NCBI RefSeq assembly: GCF_047496725.1
Contig: NC_132972.1
Coordinates: forward strand, 5,324,001 to 5,388,000
Length of the DNA stretch: 64,000 nt
Reading direction: 5' to 3'
Origin: Anoplolepis gracilipes
Taxonomy: Eukaryota > Arthropoda > Insecta > Hymenoptera > Formicidae
The translations under genes and the position numbers were made by a program. Position 1 is the first letter of the stretch, and each line of letters begins with the position of its first letter. This document shows, piece by piece, positions 37,205-50,513 of this stretch. Under the pieces are notes generated by a model. The model was not told the DNA's origin. It made no database searches and worked only from the letters and a program-made list of their open reading frames with translations.

Positions 37205-37477
37205 GACAACGGTATAATTAAAAACGACCAAACTAGCTAAAAATTCTTTATTTAATAACACGACGTTTCGACCATCTGATTATGGTCCTTTTCAAGTGTC
37301 ACTAAAAGACAAAAGTTACAAATGAATACAAAATTAATAATAAATTCAGTGCAGACAATAAAATGTAATAAAATCGATCAAACACAAAATTAATTAATAT
37401 ATTTAAATAAAATGAAGGTTGTGTTATTAAATAAAGAATTTTTAGCTAGTTTGGTCGTTTTTAATTATACTGTTGTC
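37205..37477 (-). mobile_element. Inverted-repeat element with hammerhead-like motif (Penelope-like retroelement remnant?)
   Basis: 57-bp arms (37205-37261 and 37421-37477) are inverted copies with one mismatch. The core of each includes AAAAACGACCAAACTAGCTA and TTCTTTATTTAATAACAC. Just inside the left arm the minus strand reads CTTGAAAAG, then a perfect hairpin GACCAT-AATCAG-ATGGTC (37287-37270), then GAAAC (37269-37265). This order, a CTGAWGA-like box, stem II, then GAAA, matches the hammerhead ribozyme layout known from terminal repeats of Penelope-like elements, but the first box is degenerate. No reverse transcriptase is present, so this is a non-autonomous or truncated copy. Confidence 0.45.
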
Positions 37478-37971
37478 TTTTAATCAAGTACTAGCAATTT
37501 TAATCTAATAACCTTAAAATTAATTAATGTATATGTTAAAAAAATAAATAAAGTAAAATCGAATAAAATTTATATAAATTCTAACTAACAATATATTTTG
37601 TCTATAATGCAAAATGCATAAAATTAATGAATAATAAAATAAGCATTTATATTGTACAGTTATATTCAATAGTGGACAGATTATAAATTATTTCTATTTA
37701 AAATATAATATAAAATTAAAAAATGAAAAAGATAATAAAGAAATAAAAAAATTAAATATTCAGATATTTCCTAATTTATAATAAATCAGTGTGCTTTATT
37801 TATCATTAGAAAACAAGTTTCTCTTTTCCGAAAACAAACTATTAAAATACAAAATCAAATAACACGTGTTATTGCAATTTCATAATAAATAAATTAATCC
37901 TTTACTTTATTTTATTCAGTCCATAAAAATAAAATACATTTTAAGTGTTGTATTTTTCGAAGAATAAACCC

Positions 37972-38028
37972 TTTCTCTTTTCTCTCTCTCTCTCTCTTTC
38001 TCTCCCTTTCTCTCTCTCTCTCTCTCTT
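37972..38028. repeat. (TC)n microsatellite
   Basis: An imperfect pyrimidine tract of about 57 bases. It explains the Arg/Glu and Ser/Leu repeats in overlapping open frames. Confidence 0.9.
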
Positions 38029-39111
38029 TATTTCTTTGTATTTAGAATAAAGCGCAATCACGACGCACGTCTGAAGTATAACGGTGCATCGTGGGCAGAA
38101 TACGTAGACAATAAATCGCCGCTGTGATGGCGTTTCTCTCTCGGGGCCGGTGGAATTATCGTAAATCCCGCCACGCGACACAAATCGTTCGTTAATATTC
38201 AAGTGAATTGCGAGTGTATGACTCTTTCGGAGATACATCATATTTTTAAAGAAAGCTATGAGACGAGTTTTGCTATTAGCGTATGTAATGCCTACTAAAG
38301 CCGCATATATTTGCGCTCACACACGAAATATTTATCTTCATTTCACGCTACCAGATATCAATTTGCAATTTCATGTCGACGTGATTTTAGTTCTCTCTCT
38401 TTTACGAGGTCGAATATACATGTACAATATGTAATGTATCTATGATTTTTTCAAGGTATTTTTTCATTTGCATTTAATTTAATAAAATTATATAAAAATT
38501 TTAAATATTAAACTTGCATCTACAAGATCGCAAGAATACCGTCGTTTTTGCGTTCTTACATTGTAAAATACAATAATAAATCGACATTTGGCTGTAGAAT
38601 GTTGGACCGTATTCTTAGATATGCGCATAATAATGGCAAATCGCCGGCACGTGATGGTTTGTAGTTTGTAGCATATCAGATTACGGAAACGATCCGGAGA
38701 AGCGTGGATGCTGCGAGCGAATGATCGCAAGATGCGAAATAACAGATCCGCGGGATCGCGTACAGCACATGCAAGGTCAAGCATCTGTGATAGATCATGT
38801 GAACGATCGAAGGATCGATCGATGAAAGAGAGAAACCATATAATATTTCTTAGAAATTTCTGTATATAAAAATTTAAAAAAAAATAATGAAAAAAAGTAC
38901 ACACGTAATGCAATACAAATTATTTTGTAAAAATTACAATGCTTATCTTAATTTGTGTGAATGAATGGATTACTGTAATACATATTTTCATAAAATTTTG
39001 ATAATTTAATATTATCAAAACAGATTTCGTGTTAAAAATTAAGAAACGTAGAAAAAAAAACATGGCAAAGAAAATTTTTTTCTGTATAAAAAGACTCGTA
39101 ATTTTTATCAT

Positions 39112-39412
39112 TAAAATTTATAATCGTGATAAAAAAACGTATCCAATCCAAATCATATGCATATACCTACTTAATTTAATATGATATCATAAATGAATTA
39201 TGTGTTTCGGCTAAAAATTCACAATTGTAAAATCTAATTTAGATTCCATTCGTAAATATTTCTATTCAACAAAATACCATAAAATTTATAGTCGTAAAAC
39301 AAAAAACATTTTCATTTCACATCACACGCATATGTTTAATTTAATATAGTATCATAAATTAATAATGTATTTCGGATAAAAATTCGCAATAATAAATTCT
39401 AATTTAGATTTT
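39112..39412 (+). repeat. Diverged tandem duplication (period about 167 bp)
   Basis: The block AAAATTTATAATCGT...TTAATTTAATATGATATCATAA...GTGTTTCGGCTAAAAATTC...TCTAATTTAGATT recurs from about 39279 with the same order and moderate divergence. It is AT-rich and non-coding. Confidence 0.65.
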
Positions 39413-41249
39413 ATTTTTTAATTTTTATTTGTAAGAATTTTTTAATTAGCTTGTCATTGAATTTCTCATTTTCAATTGATGAGAAGCTTGTTTAGCAAAT
39501 GACTGCGAATATAACTCTTGCAGTTATCGAGTAGAAATCGAACAATAGCTGCAGCAATTACCAATGCGTTCTCTGTCCATTCAACAATCCGTTTCTTATT
39601 TTTCATTCCTCTCCCCCCTTCCCCCCTTCTTTCTCATCTGTCTTGCTATCACTATAGACCTATTATACCAGCCGCAATTCTCTCCGCCTTTCATTCACCT
39701 AATCTGATCGAGAGAAATGGCATCTTCAGAGAATATAGTTGTGAAGAAGATCTTGAGGAAGATCTTGCTTCCTTAGCAAAGACACGACGTACACGACAAA
39801 GCTTTTGAGGTATTATGCCTAGGCCCAAGTGGACTCTTAGCGTCGAGTCATCTTCGACGCGTCGTTAATTAAGTTCATGGCTCATTAGATTTTTTATGAT
39901 GCGTAAGCCTCAACTTGACAGACTGCCAACCTCAGGTCGAAAGTTGCCTTAACAGTTATATAAAACTACTTGAGAAATACATTTACCGATAATTTTCTCG
40001 ACATAGACAAATTCATAATTTCTTGCACATCCTCTATTACTTTATACATATTTCATATTGATATCTCGAAATTAAAGCTAACAACCATGTGATTTTATGT
40101 CTGATGTTCGCAATTTTTTTTCGCTTATTTACATGATTACATTTAAAATGAAAATTGTAAATTAAGCACGGAAGGCATTATTTTATATATGTATATATAT
40201 TTTTATATATATATATATACAAATTTTATATATATATAAATTCTATCTTACAGAAAGATGGAAAATATTATGTGAAACAAGTTTTCGTAGCAATAAGCAT
40301 AATTTATTCCACATAAATCATCATTACTGTAAAGTTACTATACATTGCTGAAAATATTATGGAAAATGCGAGGGTAATGCATTTATGTGTAAGGAGTTCA
40401 TTAAGCAAATATTTACTAATGTTATATGTTATCATAAAGATATCCAAGACGAAAGAGCTCCTTTTATAAAACTGCACGAAAGAGATCTGGCGATCTGCGT
40501 ATATAAATTATAAATGATTCCACGTAAGCTTTCTCTCGCTTGGCTTGGAACTAATGGGAAATTAGAAGTTAGGTGATATACTGGTTGCTTCCCGGAAATA
40601 ATTGGCTCCGTTCCAATTATATGCACTCACGCGAAAGTACCAACAATGTTCGACATATATTTTATTTTTTTCGCAATCGAGTGATAAAAATAATGTATTC
40701 AATTTGAAATCGTCATGATAAAAAGAAATATTAATTATGTAAGAAGATTTAAAGTGCCCGTAACCTAACACACATCCTGTACTGCCAGTATAAGTTCAGT
40801 AAGATTGCCTTGGCAAAGTTAATTTAAATGATTATCTTGCAATATATTCACTACGTGCAACATCGAGAGACACATTATAGAATCTTATAATTATACTTAT
40901 ATGTGTACTTGAGGTAATATTTTCGATAAAATTATATTTCCACAAAAAATGTGGAAAATATTTAAAATTTAAAGAGTTTTTTTAATAATACAAGTTATGA
41001 ACCTATATAACATAGAAAGAAGAAAAAATAGATATACATAAATCTTTAATGAGATACTCTATCTCTTAAATATCTATAGATATTTTTCTAGTATAACTTT
41101 CATACTCTATTCGGCTTGAGAAAAATCATACATTTTTTTATAGCCATTAATTCGTTTTAATAACTTCAGACATATATTCGGCTTTCCGTAAAATTCGTTC
41201 ATAACTGACGGATAATTTATGCGTTTATTTTATTTCATTTATTTGTCAG

Positions 41250-41510
41250 TGGCAAATTATTTCCGACTTCGTGTATCCATGACCTACGCGAGTTTCTGAA
41301 TCGGCACAGGCGATTCGAGACTATCTGTTTGGACCGGCCGTGGCATCAGATAACGCCTGTTAAGAACTGGTTATACTGACACGGTGCATTACGATCCTTC
41401 GATGCGATACGGAATATAAGCACCGGACCGAGGTCCACTTCAAGTACTCGGCGACTGACCTGCTGAACTCGATGGCCGAGGAGAAAATCCACCTGACCAA
41501 CCGCTTCCAT
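41250..41510 (+). pseudogene. Frameshifted coding-like fragment, exon-like, family unknown
   Basis: After an acceptor-like tract ending TTATTTGTCAG (41249), one frame reads LFPTSCIHDLREFLNRHRR, then RPWHQITPVKNW up to 41370. The next frame continues YTDTVHYDPSMRY (41372-41410). The third frame continues EYKHRTEVHFKYSATDLLNS and then MAEEKIHLTNRFH to 41510, where a T-run begins. The last part uses C or G at almost every third position, unlike the AT-rich surroundings, so I believe it derives from a real protein. The frames connect if one extra base is assumed near 41371 and another near 41411, both at short homopolymers. It is either a young pseudogene or an exon with assembly errors. No consensus donor follows. 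I do not recognise the protein. Confidence 0.5.
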
Positions 41511-41516
41511 GTTATT

Positions 41517-41533
41517 TTTTTTTTTTTTTTTTT
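41517..41533. repeat. Poly(T) run
   Basis: An uninterrupted T run directly after the coding-like fragment. Confidence 0.85.
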
Positions 41534-44500
41534 AATTATCTGTTCCACTAATTATGTACAATGTACGCAGATGACGCAGAGAATTTTTTGTATAAACATA
41601 TAATTCTCCAGTAATTATGGAAATTATGGAAGAGACAGGGCACTTTGTAGGTACCTCGCCGATTAATTTATAGTAGCGAGAGTTATTTGTGTATGCAAAA
41701 TGTTTTAAATTGTTACAATCAAGAAGAAAATAATTCTATATAATAAAAAATAATTTGAAAATGTAAAATCATCCTCTATAGTTATTATTGCATCGTATCC
41801 CATAATTCCTTTAAAATTATGTAATCTAATAAAATTTATTATTTATTTGAAACTTTTATAAATTAATCTTTAGAAGTAAATTCTTAGAAATCACTAAAGA
41901 TAATTGTTTGCAAATAAAGTTATACGTAACTGAAAAAAATTCTATATACATTCTATATAATCATCAATTTACATATTCATAACATTTATAATTCACCGTC
42001 AATTTACATATTCATAATTGAACCTCTCGCGAAAAATTACGTGAGTGAGTGAGGAAAATCAGTTCTAAATTCACCGCAGAATGCGCAATTTTAACGAGGA
42101 ACAGCCGCCTATGTACATACAATATAATCATATAATTGAAGTCATTTGACAATTGGATTGTAACCGCGACACCGACCGCAATCGCGGTTGCTAAATATGC
42201 TTAATTGGAAAAGCAATGTAAAACGTATCTTGAGGACTGTACTACGCTTAATGATTACGAGAGCCGAATCATTTGACTTTCTTTTATGCTCGCACTCGAA
42301 AGAAAGAGAGAAGAACGGCGAAAGGATTCCCGTGCGCAAAAAAGATTTTTCTCCTGGCACGCGGCTATAGTTAAAAAAAAATCGCCAACGTTACGTAAAA
42401 CATCAAGCAGGATCGTGTAAGTGTACTATCGCGAGACCAAATTACATCTCACTAAAGAGAGTTGCTTGCCGTCTATTTAAGAGTTTGCAACACGAGAGCA
42501 AACAGCATTGTTCTTCGCGCAGGATGTTAAATGCTTTTCCTTGATTAATACCAGATAGTTTGCACAGAGTGTTCCGGAATCACCGAATGCCCTTTTCACC
42601 ATCGATTCTTTCAATAATTTGGTGTCCATTTTTTTCTTAGCAAAGATTTTTTCTCTTTTTAATCTGTGTTATAATCTATTCTCTTTCTCTATTATTATCT
42701 ACTTATATTAATTGTTATATCAAATTGTTTTTATATTTTAAAGCATCTCGACGCATTATGTTTTGCAAATTTTCCCTCAAGTTTACGTAACTAGATTTTA
42801 CATCTCTTTGTACGAAGAATTGTTATTTTTTAGCTATCTATCCTAATTAATTACATGTCACGTTTAATAAACAGACTGAATAATTTCTAAATTTAAAATA
42901 TGAACATCACAACAAGCGAAATTTTTAGTTAAAGGAGAATCGATTGAAGTTAGAAAAAGATTGAAAACCTATAAACAAAAACAAAAAATTTAATGACAAT
43001 TATTTATATGTAATACCAACGTAATGATCAATATACATATAATAAATAAACCGGCGGGATTTCTAAGACCATTAATATAAAAAATTGTACAGTTACTTGC
43101 TCGTTCTTGTCTTAAAAAAAAATATAATAAAAAAACAAAGTTGAAAAGATCAAAACAATCGAGTTGATCTTTCATTACAGTAGCGATACATTCAATCATT
43201 TTACAGATATAAGTTCAAATGTCACGAAGACTAGATTATAATAAGATCCGTCAAATCCTCTCTGTAGAGATCGTACGAATCAAAATTATTGATAATCCGT
43301 AGCGAGGTAGTATTGCGTGAAAAATCAATTGATTCGTAACAAAAAAGAGAACGGAAATCTCTAAAACTTTTGACAAATGAATTGAACAATGAATCAAAAA
43401 TCTTTTATTCTGTCGATTCTTTGTTTCGTTATCATTCACATCGTGAATTCTTCCCGTATGTACATACATTCGCCCGATTCCAATCTGTTCGTGTTTTCTT
43501 TTATTAATTGATTGTTTGACTAACAAAATTGAAGTAAATTTTTGCTTGACAAAAGCATAAAGAGAGTCAGAAAGTCATAAAACAATGAAATAAGATTTAT
43601 AAAAAATCTCGAGAGATATTGTTATTTGCTAAATAAATTTATAGTATCTTATAAGAAAATTATTATATTATACTTTAATATGTATGTGATTAGATGGTTA
43701 TACTTGTTATTGAGTTCCTATCGAGCTATTTACATACAATTCGACAAGATTTGATTTTTAATAATGCAAAAAGTTTAAGATGAACAGATTCGCTGGTTTT
43801 TATTGAAAATTTTATTTTTCAAGATCTCTCGTCTCGTCTTCACGTTACACGATTAACGATACGACCACTTTCTCCGTGTAACAAAGCCATGACGAAAGCC
43901 ACATGAAACTCGAGCGATTGGAGTTATTCAATGACAGCATGAATAAACTCGATCCATTAGTGTTGCACAATGTGTTTGGTGAGTGTGCGTGCGGACTACT
44001 TGTTTTAAGAGAGGTTTCGATCTATCGCGCGAGTGACATAAATGGGCACTAAGTACTGGCCTGTTATCTTTCAACGCAAACACGATATTACGTTCGAACA
44101 CCACCTACCTAAAGTTATCTCTATAAAAATATATGTACAAGACTTATATATGCAACATTGAGTCGCTGAAAAAGCGAAAGCGTCCCTTATATTGACAAAT
44201 CTTTTCTTTTTGTCAGGACGAATGAAATAAGATTCCACACAATTTTATTTAAGTAATATAAATTACGAGTACCATGTAAAATTATGTGGTTATCCATGAC
44301 AGCAATATTTTAAAATGTTTCTTATCTTATGGTCAAAGATAACTTTTTCTGTACTTAATTTGGTTGAAAAATATTTGATTTACATTTTTTGATAATTTAA
44401 TTAAATCTTAATTTGAAATTTAATTACTATAACATGTCAGAAAAAATAATTATCATAAAAATGTAAAAAAAAAAAACAAATACTTAACAATTTATTGAAG

Positions 44501-47500
44501 TTTTATTTATTTATTAATTCAGGTTGATTAAAGTATCTGAAAATAAAAAAAAGAGATGCTGATTTTTGAACGTTCTATATGATCAAGTTTGGCAACTGCA
44601 TCGCCGTTGCGTTTACGATCAATTAAATTTCACTTTGCCGAATGAAATTGCACGGCTTGAACTCAGAGAGCGCATCGTCGATAATTAAATTATCAACGGT
44701 CTCTACATGTCAACAAACATTAGTCATTGCATAACAGCTGTGCATTTCAGCACAGAAAAACACTGACAACTTTACTTTTCAAAGTTAGTATATTTTCAGG
44801 ATTTCATCAAAATAATTGATGAAGTTTAAAAGAAATTTTTTCTGCAAGGAATTCTAGAGTTTTTAATTTCAAAGTTTTAATAAGAATTTTATTGGATTTT
44901 AATAAGAATTATCTAATTTAAGCTCACAATTATTTAAATAAATATTGAATATTACTTGAAAAAATATTTTATTCTTTTAATTTAAAATTATCTTTTCAAA
45001 CGACACATATTATTGTGTAATTCTTACAAAGATCGCCAAAACCTTAATCTGACTCGCGTCGAGTAAGACATTAAGCACGATCCCTTGCACAATTGCGTTC
45101 ACGTTTAAATCTCAATCAATTATTGTGGTTACAAATCACTTAAATAATTTGTCTATCAGACATATGCCAGATATATTTTCAAACTAATAAATAGCTTAAC
45201 GACTCGATGTTGCAAAAAGAAAAAGCGATATTCCGTAGTGTTCAGCGTTAATTATCTGCGATTTATTACTCGCGAAAACCCTCATTATTAATATTAACGG
45301 ACATCGAGCATTTTTCAAACGCATAGAAATTATATAACAAAAATTGCTTTTTTTTACTCTTATTTATATTAGATACACTAAACATTAATAAATAAACTAA
45401 TTAAAAATTTTATTTAATACAATTTAAAAATTTTATATATATACATATAAAAAAAAATCTATAAAAAATATGTATATTATAAAATTAATCATATAAGACA
45501 TATTTTCTTTTTCTTCTCTTTTTATCTAAAATAAACTATTATATATTATAGTTGCATTTATCATATATTATATGTTATAGTTGAATTATAAAATTATTAT
45601 ATATATATATATAATTATTAGTATAAAATTATTATATATTATATTGCTTTTTCTGTTTGATAAATAAGAGCGCGATGTCAAAACGATTAGTTGCAATTTT
45701 GATAAACCATTTTCCAGACATAATCCAAACAGGTGCAAGTTGTCAGAAATCTCGACAATTACAGGGTTAAAAACAAGCCACGCGATATTGAGAGATAGCA
45801 TTACGCGGGAATAAATCTTTGATTACATGCCGCATCTGCAGCCTTGGTAGCCACAGAGTGACATCGTGTATTTGCGGTTGATATAATTTTGTTGATTGGA
45901 CGCAATGAATATCGCGATATGTAATATGTGCCGGGAACCAAATAAACCAGTTCGCGGAGTTATTGCCCAACATGCGTCCATAACTAGAGGCCCCAGTTCC
46001 CACGAGTTACTATATTTCTCTCATAACGAAAAATATGTAGTCATTATTTAATGTACTCTTCGATATTTTCTTTAGCACACAAACATTATTAATGAAACTT
46101 TATTTGCTTTATTTATCAAATTAAAAATTACAGATATTTATATGTTCATTATAATTATGAAATAAAATAATAAATAAAAATGACAAAAAATATCTATATA
46201 ATATAATATTCATATCTAATATTTACATATTTTATATATATTTAAGTAATTTCTTATTATTTTGCAATTGTATTTTTAAATATATTATTTTAATGATTAT
46301 AGTTTAATAATAAAATTTTATAATTAAAAATCTTTTATCGCTTAAAGTTTATGAAGATAGCGTCTTTTGATAAAATTTAAAAATAGATAAATTAATTGAT
46401 TTCTCTTACGGTGGCAAATTAATTAATTTCTCACATCTTCATTTAAAAATGTTGGTTCGATAATCGGATCGTTTAACTGTGAATCGTCTTGATAAAAATT
46501 AAAAAGAGAAAAAAAGGAAACATCATAAAATTTATGCATATCACACATCACCTGAGAACCTTGTTCCATTGAACGGGTTACGTATTAGAAGGTCATTAGC
46601 GTCATCCAATGATGAGATATAGTCTGGAATAGTATCGATAATAAACGTGCTCAGTAATTATTGACCATGCAATTGACAAGTCTGACACGTTGCCGCGAGT
46701 GACATATTTGCTGATGAAATATTACTTTGCAACTTTGCATTGCACTTTGTATGTATTCGCGTATATGAAAGATCGATTTCTCGAATTACACATCATACAA
46801 ATTTTGATATTTTTTAAATAATTTCCAAGTACATTATGTATGCGTATATCATATAACATATATGTGTCATAAATATAATGATAAGATAATTAATATTCAT
46901 ATTGATATGATCTGCAGTAGGCTAATACAATAGCGAGTTTATTATCAATAATGTCAACGATATAATTATAATTATGTTTCATTGAATAGTGAATAACTGC
47001 AAGCAATTATTATTTAAATAGTAATGCCAATAGTTTTGCGTACGGAAAAATTTTGTTAAAGACATTTATATACAAGTATTATCTAAAAATGTTTCCTTAT
47101 AAAATATTTTTAAAAAATATCTTTTTTATATATCATTAATTATAATATATACACACATTTTGTTTGACATACACATATTATATATTTCAAAAAATTAATA
47201 TTCCTAAAAATATAAATATTTTATATCATTTTATAAATGTAAATAAGAGACACACATATTTTGATTAATATTAGCCTACATGGAATATTTTGCACGGAAG
47301 CAATTTACTTTCTTGGACTCTATACGTCAGATACATTTTACACGCTATCTTTACCTTCAATTATCGATGCGTGTATAAATATCACAGTAGAAAGTATCAG
47401 TTAATTATTGGTTGCTATCAGAAAACGACAAACTAACCGAACAAGAATCGCCCACAACAAATTAATTTTTATTATTTAAAACTTATTGCAAAACAAACAA

Positions 47501-47533
47501 TTACATACAATTTAATATCAAATAGACCTAAAA

Positions 47534-47541
47534 CTCTCTTT

Positions 47542-47574
<33 letters not shown>
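47534..47574. repeat. (CT)n microsatellite
   Basis: A pyrimidine dinucleotide tract. Confidence 0.9.
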
Positions 47575-47576
<2 letters not shown>

Positions 47577-49382
47577 TCAATTTGACTTTTTAACTTATTT
47601 TAACTTTAATTTAGTTGTTTTTTTCTTTAGTTAGTCAAGCCAATCAATCAAGCACGTCAATCAACGAATTAAACACAAGTTAACGGTTCCACCACTAAAT
47701 ATTAATTATTCTAAAAAAAATGAGGTGTCGCGCATAATGTAAATCAACAACGCAGCTTTTCATTAATTATTGGCTATTGCGAGCTCAAGCGATTCTTCTA
47801 TTCATATCTTATTATCTTATAGAACCATTTTGAATTATTTCTAATTTTAATAGTATTACATAGTTTTCAGAATAAATATCAATTATTATAGCAGCAATTA
47901 TTATAATCATGATAAAAAAATCGTGCTAATAATACCTATCAGATAATAATTTATTCAAAATTATTATTGCAATAAAAGATAAAAATATTAATTTTTTTAA
48001 TTGACTATTTTGTTAAAAATAACTATTCATTTATATGTAAAATAGTTTAAGGTCGGCTCATACATTCTAATTACTTTTAATTATCCGGCGTCTCTTTTTT
48101 TGCTAGATATTTATAAATTAATAGTTATTATGTGTCAATAAATATTATGTGTGTAAAAAAGGTATTGTTATTCAAAAGAGTATTGATGTTAATTTTTATT
48201 TAAAACTATGCCGCAATAATTAATATACATAATTCAAAGCTGTTGCCGCTATATATACTACGATCTCAACATGAAAAGAAGCATTGCGTTTTCTGCAGAA
48301 ATTCTACAGTGTAATGTACGTATCTCTTTGCACTTTCCATTTGTTTACGTTTCATACAAACTGCGAAATTTCACGAAGCCTCCCGAAATATCCGTGACAC
48401 CTCTCGCCGGACAGTTCCGGATCCGTTACTGAAATAGCGATCCATGTCGTGAGAGAGCCGCAAATTCGAAAGGATGAAAGAACGGGAAAAAATGAAGAGG
48501 ACGGCAGGCACGGCGAAGGCTGATTTATGTGTCATTCCGCAAGTCGACACACCCGCCGCACGAGTGTGAAACAAATAAATTTCAGGCAAAACGGGGCGCG
48601 TCCGTACGGTTAAAGAGCAACCTGACTCGCTCGTTGATCATTAATCAATCAATAGACGAGAAGCGGAGAACCAAATTATAGCGAATAGAATAACACGGAA
48701 TTTGACCTCTGTCATTATCTACCTTTACTTTAGTCATTTCTAAAATTATACAATAAATGTTTGTTAAAGTCTTCAATTCAGTTTATATAATAAGTTTATT
48801 GAAAAGAAATGAGAGGCAGATCAAATATATAAATCAAATGGAAAGACGTCAATAAAGTATACATGTGAAACAAGTGTTATTTGACTATAACTGTTCATGA
48901 CTTAGCGATGAATAAATATATCTCCAAATTGATGATACAAAATTTTTTTTTTCATAATTGTCGAACATTAATTTTCTTATAATTTTTTTCGAAAGAAATA
49001 AATAATCTTAAAAATTGACACAATACATATATAATAATTACAATATTTATTTTAAACTTGAATTAAATTATGCAAATTCAAACGATCATGTATATATGTA
49101 TATTGTTAAATTTATTTTACGTAGATATTAAAATAAATATAAAGAGCTGCAACGTTCTTTCTTCTGTGGAAAAGAATAAAAATAATTTCTCTTGATGTAT
49201 TAATTATATCTTTTTTATTGTTGGCATAATTTAAATTTTAAATTACTGTATTTTATTAAATGAAATTATGCATATTGATTACAGAATCGATTGTTCTAGT
49301 GTAGCTAATGTGCATTGATTTTGATATTAATTTTTTCGACATCACAAATCGAGAATAATACTATCGATTTCGCGATCGATTG

Positions 49383-49520
49383 TAACAATTACTTGAACCG
49401 ATTTCACGTACTAATTAGAAATCGGTTGTTTCGACGTAACAATTACTTGAATCGATTTCATGCACTAATTAGAAATCGGTTATTTCGATGTAACGCGATT
49501 ACCTGAAACGATTTTATCGA
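49383..49520 (+). repeat. 54-bp tandem repeat, about 2.5 copies, each with an internal inverted repeat
   Basis: Units start at 49383, 49437 and (partial) 49491 with TAACAATTACTTGAA/TAACGCGATTACCTGAAA. Each of the two full units contains CGATTTC..GAAATCG arms that can form a hairpin. The period is a multiple of three, so a 63-codon frame runs through, but it is a repeat product rather than a gene. Confidence 0.85.
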
Positions 49521-49561
49521 GATCGAAGATTGTTTCGTTCGCCTTTTAATGTAAATTCTTT

Positions 49562-49581
49562 TGTGTGTGTGTGTGTGTGTG
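49562..49581. repeat. (GT)n microsatellite
   Basis: A short GT run. Confidence 0.9.
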
Positions 49582-49848
49582 ATTCAAAGTTATAATTTTA
49601 CAAGATAGCAAAATAAATAATATAAGAATAATAAAATATTGTAGAAAGAGTATCGTAAAATACAAGAATAATTTCTTTACTTGATGAGTTTCTTTTCAAA
49701 AACAAACTGATCTTCGTGACAAACGGAGCATGTAACCGAAAGTTCGCGCAATTGAAGGACAACCGCTTCTGAACTTGTTATTCAATCAGTTTCTCAGCGC
49801 ATCGCATAATCTGTTTCTTGTTTTTTCAGACGGCAGAAATAAATCATA

Positions 49849-50462
49849 CTTACGAAACTTTCGACTGCTGGAAGCTACAAGAAGGTAGCGTTCCGTTTGC
49901 TTACGAACTTGAACGGTTGGTTTGTTTTTCGTCAATCGATAACATCAATCACAAGTGTCAATCATAAAATTTAATTATCAAAGAGAAACGTAGTTATGTA
50001 ACAACACAATACAAGAATTATATTCTTAATTACTTATTATTCATTTATCTCTGTTAATTATTTAATTGTTAAATATATATTAGTTCTCAAATTAATGCCT
50101 ATAGAGTTTCTATTTTTTTAAAAATATTTGTTAATTATAACAAATATCAGTAACAAAGGAAGAAAGAGAATGTTTCTTTTATTATCCTTATTTCTTTAAT
50201 AATTAGACATTTATAATTGTCGTGAGCAATTACTAATTAGTAACTACATGTTCAAACAAATATTCGCTTCTACATGTTTGTATAAAGTTCGTCATGGACC
50301 TTCACTTTGTGTTTTATCGCCTAACGGACTACAAAATTAAACTACTCTTGCGAAACTTTCTTCCCATCGCCTAAAGCTACATCCTGCGAAAAGGAGCGCT
50401 CTGTTTCTTATCGAGATTAAACGACCACTTTACTTCTTGCTCATCGACAACGTTAATCGCGA
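49849..50462 (+). repeat. Pair of diverged direct repeats (about 110 bp each)
   Basis: Copy 1 (about 49849-49955) and copy 2 (about 50347-50462) share, in order, CTTACGAAACTTTC/CTTGCGAAACTTTC, AAGCTACA, a TAGCG/GAGCG block, TTTGCTTA/TTTCTTAT and TCATCGACAACGTTAATC versus TCAATCGATAACATCAATC. The similarity is old and interrupted by indels. Both copies are richer in GC than their surroundings and neither is clearly coding. Confidence 0.55.
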
Positions 50463-50513
50463 TTATTAAGACGGAATATTATAGAAAAAATTTTATTTCT
50501 AAGTTTTAAATAA

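Noticed and set aside
38488..38913. 141-codon open frame on the minus strand
   Set aside because: Low-complexity, Phe/Ile-rich start and no family resemblance; chance is the simplest explanation.
43903..44052. 49-codon ATG frame with a consensus-like donor (TTTG|GTGAGT) inside it
   Set aside because: Sequence such as MKLERLELFNDSMNKLDPLV looks protein-like, but it is short, has no family match and no partner exon.
45767..46003. 78-codon minus-strand frame with mixed composition
   Set aside because: No ATG-supported start, no recognisable domain and no splice context.
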